From NCBI GenBank assembly GCA_934047225.1, contig OW203993.1, positions 22,768,069 to 22,832,068 of the forward strand: a DNA stretch of 64,000 nt. Reading direction: 5' to 3'. Numbering within the stretch: the first letter of the stretch is position 1; each line of letters opens with the position of its first letter. The position numbers were made by a program, and so were the translations under genes. The stretch is from Ypsolopha sequella. Lineage: Eukaryota; Arthropoda; Insecta; Lepidoptera; Ypsolophidae. Under the pieces are notes generated by a model. The model worked only from the letters and a program-made list of their open reading frames with translations. It was not told where the DNA came from and ran no database searches. This document shows positions 10,247 to 20,111 of this stretch, piece after piece.

Positions 10247-12674
10247 CTTTTCAAAAAGTCACTTTTTAGTTTAAAATCGATAACGGGAGCTCTTTTCTCT
10301 CTCTCTCTCTCTTATATATTGGAGTTTCTCCACACTGCCACATCTCAAAGCGCGCCGCCATCCATTACCCATCTGTATACCATTCGCCTTGATGCAGTAT
10401 ATACCATATTATTGCGCTATAGCAAAACGGAGCAGAACAGGGCTTCAGTAGCTAAACAGCATTTGATGACGATTTTGAATCGCTTTAAACTTTCTACATA
10501 AATATTACAACATTTCGAAATAAAAATATGATATTTTTTGATTAAACCCTGTAATTAAGGAAATTAAAAACCTTTCAACTTTAACATACAATAAGTCAAA
10601 TAAGTTCGAATGATTTAAGATGCTACAAAAACAAATAAAATGCTTCAACTTTTCCAATTAAAAAGGCACTTCGTTATAGTAGTTTATGAACTTCCACATA
10701 ATTTTGTTTAATTGTATACACGAGTGTTTTAATACCTAGTTACGTGTAGTTTCATTGAATATTTTATCTACACTCATGCAAAATACTTATTTTTTTCAAT
10801 CCATAGGATATTAGTAACAATTGTCGTAAGCTTTTTTTGATTTTGGTGGTTCGTATTGTTGTTCGTAATTTTTGTTACTCAGTATATGCTTGTCAGACAT
10901 TTTTGCCCAGAATAAAACTTAAAACAGACAAAAAAGCAGTAAATATTTAATAAATAAATATCGCACAAAATCTATCCAGCGGTTACCGCGCATGTGAGAC
11001 AAGGGTGCGGTCACAAATTTAAATCGGATTAAAATGAATCGTAGTCCACAGCGCATGGGTTTGGTCATAACAAGTATGTACATAATTCAAACCATTCCCT
11101 ATTAAAACCTCAGACATGGCTGTATGGGCTAAGTTTCCTTTGCCTTCTAATTTCGTGTAACTGTAATTTTTCAACAGAAAAAGTTATTTAAAAGCATTAT
11201 TTTGTTAGAACATCTGTTCTTTTGAATATTTTGTTTTCTGTACAAGAAAAAATTTCATTATGCACTATTTTTGAGTTGATAATTAGGATTTTACGATATG
11301 AGTGTAGATAAAAAAATTACACGCGTACAAGCCATGAAAAAATCGAACATGATGATTTAAAACTTCCAAGTATCTGATTTATCTATCATATATATGAAAA
11401 TGCGCTATCTAGCGACGCTGAGATCTTTGCAATGCGCGCTGATTAACGTTATTTCAATATCGTTTACGTCGATATTTGTACCGACGCATCGAGTTGCTAA
11501 TTTAGCTTCCTGAAGCCCCTTAAACAAATTAATATAATTAAGATAATCAGATAATAATGTTAAAATAACCATTGCTTGATCGATAAGTTAGTTCTTCAGT
11601 TTCCTTCAGCGTAAACGGACCCGCGGGCAAAAGGCTAGGCTAAAGTAATGGAGCGGTACATCAGAAGTAAAATCTTTCTTTTTGCACAACCTTCATATTA
11701 ATTAAGCTATGCAAGAACAACAACATTTTAAGTAAACTCCAGTCTTTAAAAACGTTATAAAAAACCTGGCTCAAGCAAATTTTGGCACGTGTACTATAGT
11801 TCGTCTAAGGAAAATTGAACGGATTTCACTTGAAAAAGGCTATCGAGTTATCTTTTGTTACAAAGGATCAGACATTTTCATGAATGGGGAACAGAACAAT
11901 AGACAATAACAAAACTTTTCTAAGAACAAAATGGACTATGCAGTCTTATTACGTTTTTTTTTCATCATTAGGGAAGTGTTTATGAAATAAATTACATAAT
12001 TTATATTTGTAATATAGATACATAACATACACGTAGGTATTTCACGTTCAATATAATACGGGGAAATACATTAAAAATAATGAAAGTTAGGCTTACTAAA
12101 ATAATTGACTTCAATAAAATAAAATTACAGGAATAAATAATGTAAAAATAAAGGTAAATTTAATGCAATAAATTCAACAAAGTTAATAGATAAATACGCT
12201 ATATACCTAGTACTAGGTATTGTTAATAAAGAACTTGTAATAAATATTTAATTTCATGGGTATCTCGTACAACAGATGAGTGTAAGACCAAATGTTTATT
12301 AGACAAATTTTATCATGAACAATAATCCTACCGATTCGTATAATAAAATAGCGAGGGTTTTTTTTTTTATTTTTAGTTGTTTCGATTCCCGGGAGAGACA
12401 AGCTAATTTCAGAATATCTTTCAATGCAGTTTTGTTTCTTTTAAAAAATAAAGGAATGTTTCCTTTCAGTAAAATGAGCTAACTAAAGGATTTAAGGTAG
12501 TTCCCCTCCAGGGCCCTTAAATTTTTTCCACCCTGTATATATATTTACATATATGCCTACGTTTCGGTCAACGTAGTTGACGACTATCAACGAGTGACCT
12601 GTGACTCGTAGAGTTTTTCTCGTAAAGACTTTGACTAAATTTTCTTTAGTCACAGCGTAAAGATCAAAGTGAGT
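10247..12674. other. No gene recognised; one dispersed repeat scrap
   Basis: A/T-rich, with no supported exon. The block at about 11424-11510 (GCAATGCGCGCTGATTAACG, then TTACGTCGATATTTGTACCG) is related to repeats at 59350-59440 and 62970-63085. Confidence 0.5.
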
Positions 12675-12780
12675 CTAAAGGCCGCTCCAGGTTCTCGGCG
12701 AGACTCTCGCCTGAGAGGGACAAAGTAGCTTTGACCCTTTCATGGCGAGTGTCTCACCGATAATGTGGAGCAGCCTTTAG
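12675..12780. repeat. 106-bp hairpin MITE-like element
   Basis: CTAAAGGCCGCTCCAGGTTC pairs with a right end complementary to CTAAAGGCTGCTCCACATTA, and GGCGAGACTCTCGCC pairs with a complementary GGTGAGACACTCGCC. Both arms are nearly full length with a minimal loop. Confidence 0.8.
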
Positions 12781-12837
12781 CTGTATGGTGGACCCCTAAT
12801 TTTAGTGACATAACCTTGAAAAAGGAAAATAAAATAA

Positions 12838-13360
12838 AAATACATTTATTGATCTAAAAAAACACAAGCATACAAAACAAAATAGTAATACAAATTAAAA
12901 CAGACAAAGTAAGACATTTTGTAAAAAACATAATTCCTGACACCTACGCTGGCTTTGCAGCCGTCTTGCAGCATGTCAGTTACAATAATGTAATCAGCTT
13001 TTGATTTAGAATTACACAATATAACTTTATATATCTGGGGGCACGGCAGTGCCCCCGCAAAGTCTCGCAGAAAAAACGCGGAACGGCCGTACCATCCTTT
13101 TCTCGAAGCAACTCACGGCACTTTCAACCCCCCTGTATCTTCGTTGTGGGTGAAGCTAGAAGTCTGAAATTTCAGGAACCAAGAGTACTTATTGATCCTA
13201 CTTCTGACCCCAAATTACAACTTTGTACCTATATTCGATTACGAAATATCTCAAGTCAAAGTTCCCTTATTTTGTCACTGACTGACTGACACATCATCAA
13301 AAGTCTAAAGGTGTTCTAGCAGGCCTACAAACTTGAAATTTTGCATGCGGTTAGTGTTAA
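12838..13360. repeat. Dispersed repeat with GC-rich stem-loop
   Basis: An island of higher GC in A/T-rich surroundings: GGCTTTGCAGCCGTCTTGCA, a perfect stem-loop at 13037-13056, CGCAGAAAAAACGCGGAACG and GACTGACTGACACATCATC. I associate this text with a widely dispersed lepidopteran repeat, but I cannot name the family. No ORF. Confidence 0.5.
13037..13056. other. Perfect GC stem-loop
   Basis: GGGGGCAC, loop GGCA, then GTGCCCCC: an 8-bp perfect G/C-rich stem with a 4-nt loop inside the repeat above. Confidence 0.9.
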
Positions 13361-13564
13361 GTGTACATTGCAACAAAAAAATATAAAAATGTTATTTGCG
13401 GTTGGTAATTTAATATTTCCATACAAAGTCTATACAAAATGTATGTTTCTAGCTGCATCTATAAATTTGTATGACACTAGATGACGTTGGTGGTATGCTG
13501 CTTTGCATTAAAGACGCCTAAACGAAAAATTCTACGTTAAAGTTAAAGTGCGAAAACTAAAAAA

Positions 13565-14530
13565 TAAAACCGGTAAAGTGCGAATCTGACTCGTGCATAA
13601 AGAGTTCCGTACCCCTACACAATACGGGTACGGAACCATAAAAGTAAATAACAACAATAAAGATGCCATAACAACATTAAGGCAACAAAAAACAAAGCGA
13701 TAAAACGGTAGCGCCTGACAAACAATTCGGTACCTTTTTAGTACGGAACCCAAATTTTCATTATTTTACTTTAAAGTATTTACTACAGACTGCCCAAAGT
13801 TTAAACTTTTACTTGTATGTTGTATTACCGTTCTAAAGATAGAGCCTTTGTTATAATAATCTGTTCCTTGGGTAAGGCACCCTAAAAAGGGTGGTTTATA
13901 ATGTTCCACACATTCACAATATTAGTCTATTTAAGAAGAAAATATCAACATTTCGTAATTAAGTCACTAAAAAAACGGTAGTTTGCGAATCAGACTCGCG
14001 CATAAAGGGTTCCGTACCCCTACACAATATGGGTATGGAACCCTAAAAGTAAATTGCAACAACATAGATGCCATAGCACCATCAAGGCGACAAAAAACAA
14101 AGCGATAAAACGGTAGCGCCTAAAAAAACAATTCGGTACCTTTTTAGGAAGGAACCCTAATTTTTATTATTTCTTATTTTACTTTAAAGTAGTCTGCCTA
14201 AATTTTCAACATGTATGTATAACCGTTCTAACGATAGAGCCTTTGTTATAATAATTTGTGCTTTGGGTAAGGAACCCTAAAACACATTTAGTCTATTTAA
14301 GAAGATAAATATCAACATTTCGTAATTAAGTTGCTATTAAACCGGCTAAGTGCAAGTCAGACTCGTTCACGAAGGGTTCCGTACTACCATCACACAATAT
14401 GGGTACGAAACCCCAAATCATTATGGTAAATACCAACAATAAAGATGACATAGCAACATCAAGGCGACAAAAAACAAGGCGCTAAAATGGTAGCGCCTGA
14501 CAAACAAATCAGCACCTTTTGAATACGGAA
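13565..14530. repeat. Three-unit tandem array, ~365-405-bp period
   Basis: Three diverged units start near 13567, 13973 and 14339. Each has GTGCGAATCTGACTCG-type text, GGGTTCCGTACC, CACAATATGGGTA, CAATAAAGATGCCATA, AAGGCGACAAAAAACAA and ACGGTAGCGCCT. Units 1 and 2 also share GATAGAGCCTTTGTTATAAT and end in a GGAACCCTAAAA-like tail. This is a tandem amplification of the GAGTCGGACTCGC repeat family. Related sequence runs on to about 14820. Confidence 0.85.
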
Positions 14531-15074
14531 CTCTAATATTTATATGCCCAAAATTGTTGTTTTATAAAGATAGAGCTGAAACAAATAACATCGAATAATT
14601 GGACCCCCCTTGGATTTCCATTTATTGAACTTTTTATTCTGTGATAGGGGCCATATTATTATTTGCCGTGATAGAGGACAATGTAACATATATTATGTGA
14701 AAATATTTACGCGCTACCTATAACGGGTGAAGCTGTAGACCCGTGTGATAGATGGATAGAAAGCGGAGGATTAGTAATAGGGTCACGGAACCTAATGATA
14801 CGGAACCCTAAAAATCAAGGTAAAATATATTAAAGGAAAATGGCCGTTTGAGAGGATCATTCGGTGGCGATCCTGGGATGCCAGTGAAACGTTTACGATT
14901 CTCTGGTACTTTCTTAGGTGGTCATTATGAAATACTCCTTCCCGATACTAGTTTCTCAGGAGTATGTCTTAATGATCAGTTAAAGGGAGTGGGTTTTAAG
15001 AAAATCCGCAGCTGACGTGCAAGAAATATTACCCGAGAAGAAAAAAAGGAGGACTACCTACAAAAAGAAATGAG
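14531..15074. other. No gene recognised
   Basis: The left part is diverged repeat (GGTCACGGAACCTAATGA and ACGGAACCCTAAAA near 14782-14815). The remainder shows no coding or repeat signal that I recognise. Confidence 0.45.
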
Positions 15075-15696
15075 ATCCCATCAAAAACATAAAATGTACA
15101 AAAATGGCAAGTCTCGCAACGCAATCCTTCCACCGTAAAAAGTTGTGAGATCTTATGTAAAGCCAAGTCTGCTATTTTAGTTTTTATGGAAGCACCTTTT
15201 CATTTAAGTTAGTATGGGAGCACCTATTTAACAAATTTATCATTAATTGTTTCCTATTTAGTTACCTACCAACATTAAGTGACTGTATTAATATTAGTCA
15301 TCTTTATTTCCTAATAAAATATGGTGACTTTGCAATCGCAGAGCACAAATAAAGCACTGATGCGTAGAAATATCTTCTCAAATCGCTAATAAATTGGTAT
15401 TAGATAGCTGATATGTTGTATATGTTGCTGTGCGATTGCGAAGTCACCATATTTTATTAGGAAATAAAGATGACTAATATTAATACAGTCACTTAATGTT
15501 GGTAGGTAACTAAATAGGAAACAATTAGTGATAAATTTGTTAAATAGGTGCTCCCATACTAACTTAAATGAAAAGGTGCTTCCATAAAAACTAAAATAGC
15601 AGACTTGGCTTTACATAAGATCTCACAACTTTTTACGGTGGAAGGATTGCGTTGCGAGACTTGCCATTTTTGTACATTTTATGTTTTTGATGGGAT
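15075..15696. mobile_element. 622-bp palindromic element, ~270-bp arms
   Basis: The left arm 15075-15345 (ATCCCATCAAAAACATAAAA to GCAATCGCAGAGC) and the right arm 15427-15696 are reverse complements with only a few mismatches (for example CATTAATTG versus CAATTAGTG). The spacer is 81 bp. The ends read ATCCCATCAAAAAC, and no clear target duplication is visible. The right arm abuts the gag remnant, suggesting insertion into that element. No ORF of its own. Confidence 0.88.
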
Positions 15697-15699
15697 ATA

Positions 15700-16432
15700 T
15701 ATATACAATAAATAAATTTGTTCAAAATACGATTCGTCGACAGACACAACGCGTAACGCGGATGCAGATTAAATTTGATGATCGGCAAGAGTGCTCGATC
15801 TGAGATCGGGACCGAAAGCTTGGAATTGAGAGCTTTAACTTCAATAATGAATTCGCGAATGGGCTGATTCGCCTTTTGTTTTTTGTTGCGAATCTCACGT
15901 TCAGTGGTATCGTCAAAATCGACAGATCCGAAAGTATCAATAAATAGCGATTTAATTTCCGGAAGTGTGAGTTTATCATTCCTGACAGATCTATAGAACA
16001 TCAACGCATGACCAGTTAAAAGCTCATGGAAGCGACGGACTACGTACTCATTTTGCACTTCGTACGCCGTCATGCAGTCTTCTAGGCTGACAAAAAATCG
16101 CGAACGCACGAATGACCGTCGAAGGATAAGTTCCATTTCGGTAAGGCGGGATTCTTACTGAGATGGCATGCTTGAGTAGTCGAAGGCGCGTTGTGGAAAG
16201 TATGACACGAAGTGGATGGCTGTTGGGCGATGAGTTCCATTTGCGATGGTGGTTGGCTCTGATTGGTAATTATGCCACGTCTAGGGAGAGGCCTAGGTGT
16301 TTCCGTGACGTTTTCTTGTTGGTGGGACGCCCCAGCGTGGAGTACGCGAGGGACTGAAGAACATCGCAGAATGGGTGATGGGTCTTCAGCGGGGTCACCC
16401 ATCGAAATCACATCCTCGTCGTGAGGATTCAT
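15700..16432 (-). pseudogene. Ty3/gypsy-type retrotransposon gag, frameshifted
   Basis: The reading frame begins at ATG 16432 (MNPHDEDV), runs through a Ser/Pro/Gln-rich N-terminus, then LPKWNLSFDG, and hits a stop near 16082. Homology continues in another frame with LEDCMTAYEVQN, then HALMFYRSVRN, and an Arg/Lys-rich IRNKKQKANQPIREFI segment ending in FNLHPRY. This is the usual order of a retrotransposon capsid domain (KWN...FDG start, WYR-like core, I-R-KKQ helix, NL-P-Y end). The break lies at a T-run near 16105, as expected for a one-base indel. The C-terminal zinc knuckle and pol are missing, because the palindrome at 15075-15696 occupies the downstream side. No LTR or primer-binding site could be identified. 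Non-functional. Confidence 0.8.
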
Positions 16433-17492
16433 TATTTAACAAAAAAGGAGAATTTATAAAAAATAGTGTAAACCGGAAACCGCAATAATATGTGCAAAAA
16501 AGGTTTTGCTATTCAATTGACCTCCACAGAGCGAAAATAGTTTGTTAATTTCTATTATTGAATTTATGGTACGAACGTTTTGTAAAAAAAATGAAAACCA
16601 GAAAGTTCAAAATAATAGACAAATATTCAAATGTCGACTTTGACAGTTGACAAGACTGACAATGTAAACAAACATTTCAGAAATTTGAGAATCTTTTCAG
16701 GAAAAATTCAACATTTGTTCTGTAAACTAAACAAAAAGATTAATTCGAGGATTTGCGACAAAATTTCTAGCATGGGAGAGCCAATCTCAATATTATTGTG
16801 AAAATTTTGTAACAAAATGCGATTGCCTATATTGGTTTATAGATCAACAGAAAATGAATAAAATAACCAACCGGATCTCCTGGTATCAATAATTATGCTG
16901 GAAACACAACAAATATGTTTGACTAGTAACTACCACATTTATGGATAAATTACAATAAATTTATTTGACTTGAAAACTCAGTGTTAATTATTTACTAGAA
17001 CAGGTAACAATTATTAATGACAGATATGGAAAGTAATAGGCTACTAAATATTGAAATGCACTTACCTGCACGTCCTACCTAACTATACATAAGGAAATTA
17101 GGACAGGGATAGGATAATATACACACACAAATAAAACAGGTAATACACAAAGCGTGTGTAAAAACTTTATTCCTTTATTAAAATTTGTAAAACATAGATT
17201 TCACAAATTAAGGGTATCCATAAAGACAAAAATATTCTTCGTTGGAAAGATTTGGTTCCTTTCGACAGCTTGGTATTGGGGTTCCTTAGAAGAGAAAACG
17301 CTGCCTGAAAACCATCGAAATAATAAAGGAGGGAAGTATAAACGCGCTTGAAAATTGACGCCACTAAATAATTGCCACGGTGGGTATGTGCTTAGTTATA
17401 AGTGCCGCACGTCAAGCAAAGCAGTCTCGTGGCAGCTGTGCTAGAACTAAGTCGTCGAGTTTATACATGTAACGTTTAAAAAAAGCCACAAT
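16433..17492. other. No gene recognised
   Basis: Flank upstream of the gag remnant. I looked for an LTR with TG...CA ends and a primer-binding site before the gag ATG and did not find a convincing one. The two overlapping ORFs at 17154-17364 are antiparallel shadows. Confidence 0.45.
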
Positions 17493-17570
17493 ATGCCTAG
17501 TTGCATTGTGAAATGGTGTCTAAGCAACTCCACGAAACATTCCAAGCGTGATGGTATAAGTTTCTATGCA
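17493..17570 (+). pseudogene. THAP-domain N-terminus, fragment
   Basis: ATG at 17493 opens a 25-codon frame: MPSCIVKWC, then KHSKRDGISFY, then stop. The start M-P-x-C-x(4)-C followed by GISFY at this spacing is the signature of THAP zinc-finger N-termini (C2CH, DNA binding), as found in P-element-type transposases and host THAP genes. The rest of the finger (the FP-x and W segments and the final C-x2-H) is not seen downstream. It may be a first exon with a weak donor (GATG|GTATAAGT) or a decayed transposase end. It lies inside the inferred MTMR intron, on the opposite strand. Confidence 0.5.
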
Positions 17571-18919
17571 TAAATATGAAAATTGACATATTTTTTCAAA
17601 CATTAGTCGAAAATAAATAACCTAGGAATAATTTAAAACGAACCACATAAGTTTATAGTTGGTTGTAGCATTTTCGACCCTATCAGGTTACAATAAAGAT
17701 AACAAAAGAGTCTAAATTGTGTGGGGCTGCCGCCGTAGACGTGGTACATGAGAATTGGATTGTGTTATGCACGAAAGAGTATGCATGCAGTAGGTACTTA
17801 ATCGTAGATATATCAAAACATTACTGAGTATATTTTGAGGTTTTATCAAAAGTTTCTTTTATTATTTTATTATTATGCTGTTGTGATCACGTAAAATTGC
17901 AATTTTGCCAAATTCTGATAATAAAATATATACATGAATATTAGTTCAAACTCTTTTTATAGCCGCGTATCTAACGTTTTAAATAATTTTTTTTTTCTTG
18001 TTTAACATTTCTGTATTTTGATTCCAGCATCTAAAAAAATATTTGTAGTTATGTGTATAAGTAAAGAATAAATCATTATTAGTAGTTATTGTATTATACA
18101 TTTTTTTATTACTTTAATTCTGGTATTTTATTTATTATACTTATTTCCAAGTTTATTGTGGCACAACCTAGCAAACAAATATCAAAAGTTTTTCGATAAG
18201 GGTATCCAATATATTTATGGACGGAACCGCATATAATATTTTCATACAATTAGACCAGCAAAATTGTTTGTCAACAGAAAATCCCAGATTCAGCACACAA
18301 ATTTCTACAAGCATATCTAAAATTATTTCAAGTATTAACAAAAAACAAGTTATCAGTGTTATTTATTAATAATCTTGATCCCTGTCGAATGTTGCATAAA
18401 CATATCCATTTTTATGACGGATAATCCTGCCTATTCGAGTTGCTTTGCTTAGAGCGTCATTCGACTTTGTTGTCTTGTTTCGTTCACACACAGCGTATTG
18501 GTAGAGGACCACGATACTGTCGCTTACTTGCTGATTGTCAATTGGTTTGGAATCACTGTGTTGAAGGTGTACAACCATGAAAAAAGTATAAAGTTGCGAA
18601 GTATTAACATGAACGTTTACTTTAAAAACCTTTTTTGCTAGGCATACAGAGGTGGGGAGATAACATCACGTGATTTTTGCTGACCAATGAGCTAAGCGTC
18701 TGTCGTACACCAGAAAGCACACAACCTTCAAAATGTGGCGTCACGTTTTAATGGCGTTTCCTACTGAGATTATACTTCCCTTTATAATTATTTCGATGCT
18801 GAAAACAAACAAAAATTCAGTAGGTTGGAAAATTAGTCTACGAAAGCGTAGACACCACCGTCGAATTGAGAAAAAAAATGTTAGAGTACAGCAAGTAATA
18901 TTTAGAAATACGTACTTAC
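17571..18919. other. Intron sequence, no supported gene
   Basis: A/T-rich. A 70-codon minus ORF at 18366-18578 (it contains RIGRIIRHKNGYVYATF) has no recognisable family or splice support. A RIGRII-like stretch also occurs in an ORF at 12213-12401, so it may be repeat-derived. Confidence 0.4.
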
Positions 18920-18937
18920 CTTTAGTTCGGGCGCCAT
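18920..18937 (-). CDS. Candidate first coding exon of the MTMR6/7/8-like gene
   Basis: On the minus strand, TATAAA-ATGGCGCCCGAACTAAAG is followed at once by the perfect donor GTAAGTACG. The 18-nt exon encodes MAPELK and ends in phase 0. The exon at 5282-5398 starts in phase 0 with IENVQ, and MTMR6/7/8 proteins begin with a Met and a short segment ending in K before the (V/I)ENV motif. Joining the two gives a plausible N-terminus. The strand, order, phase and donor are visible; the link between the exons is inferred. The implied intron is 13.5 kb. Confidence 0.55.
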
Positions 18938-20099
18938 TTTATAGCATTACATTTTAAAATTAGTAAGCTACTTTAGAATCACGAATGTAATTTTGTTAAC
19001 TTGGTCGATCTGGCCTAAATTTGGACTGCCACCAGGCAAGCCTAATAAATAAATATAACTTTAAGGTATTAAAAGCAATCGTTATCTAGCTTTACATTAA
19101 GGAAAAAAATTATTGATTCAGAGTCTATTAAATGCCAGGCTACAGATATAAAAACCTGATAGGGGTGTCTTCGTGACGTAGGTGTTTGCAGTCTTCCCAC
19201 GGAGTAGTCAATCAAACCGTGATTGTCATACGCCAACTTCTGGTATAACTCGAGAAACGTACGTAATCAGCGTACGTGGTCCGTACCTTCTGGCCTCATT
19301 TCAGATGCGCAACCAAACAGGATGAAAAGGTGGCGCGCGGGAAATGGGAGAAATGAAAAAAAACTGGAAAAACCCTTAAAAACCTGAAGGGTCACTGTAA
19401 AGAAATAAAACAACAGCGTCAAGACATGCCTACGAAATCTGGGCAAGGAAATTAACGTATTGGAAACGGGACAAAAGGGATTTTCAGAGAATGAAACCAA
19501 AAGTACACAAAACTTACCAGGAAATGAAGAAAAAACAGGCTTCCACTAGCTCTAGGGCAAATGTGCTCTATTTCGTGGATCCAACTAGATTTCAAATTTC
19601 ATATTTTAATTTTCTGTGGCAAATTTTGCATTCCTTCTACGACGATACTCTTCGATATCAGAAAAATAACAAAAAAATGTGACAAAACATTCCAAATTTT
19701 AAAATTTGAAAATTCAGTAAAGTAATCAACGACAAAGTAAGACTAAAATAGATGAAAAAGGTGGAATACCTGTAGCGAATGCTACAATATATATACAATA
19801 AATAAAAGAAAATTTAAAACTTGAAATATATTTCGGCGCTTAGTGGGCCGTCATCAGTCAAGTATTAAAAAAATTACAAATATACCATAGTAATAAAAAA
19901 TAAAAAAGACAATATTTTTCTTAATCAACCTATATGCTCTTATGTACTTATTATGATTTAAAAGGTACTTGTACTCGTCCACAAATTCTTACAATAAAAA
20001 ATAATAACATTGTGAACTTAATTCTAAATAGTGCACGCTTCTGTGAGTAAGGTGAGGGTGTGTGAGAGTGTGTGTGTGTTTGTAAGGATTTATGAAAGG
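18938..20099. other. Upstream flank, no gene recognised
   Basis: Presumed 5' flank of the MTMR-like gene. Short ORFs only. A repeat-like block GGGCCGTCATCAGTCAAG lies at 19844-19861 and a (GT)n-rich stretch at 20044-20082. Confidence 0.45.
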
Positions 20100-20111
20100 A
20101 ACCTTGGAGAC
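20100..20111. repeat. Target-site duplication, left copy
   Basis: AACCTTGGAGAC, repeated exactly at 23017-23028, flanks the LINE insertion 20112-23016. Confidence 0.92.

Noticed and set aside
18366..18578. 70-codon minus ORF as an extra MTMR exon
   Set aside because: Does not resemble the MTMR N-terminus and lies between two phase-compatible MTMR exons; no convincing acceptor and donor pair.
19518..19590. Minus-strand exon ending CTG|GTAAGTTTT
   Set aside because: Donor is good, but the acceptor is weak, the peptide is short and no partner exon is visible.
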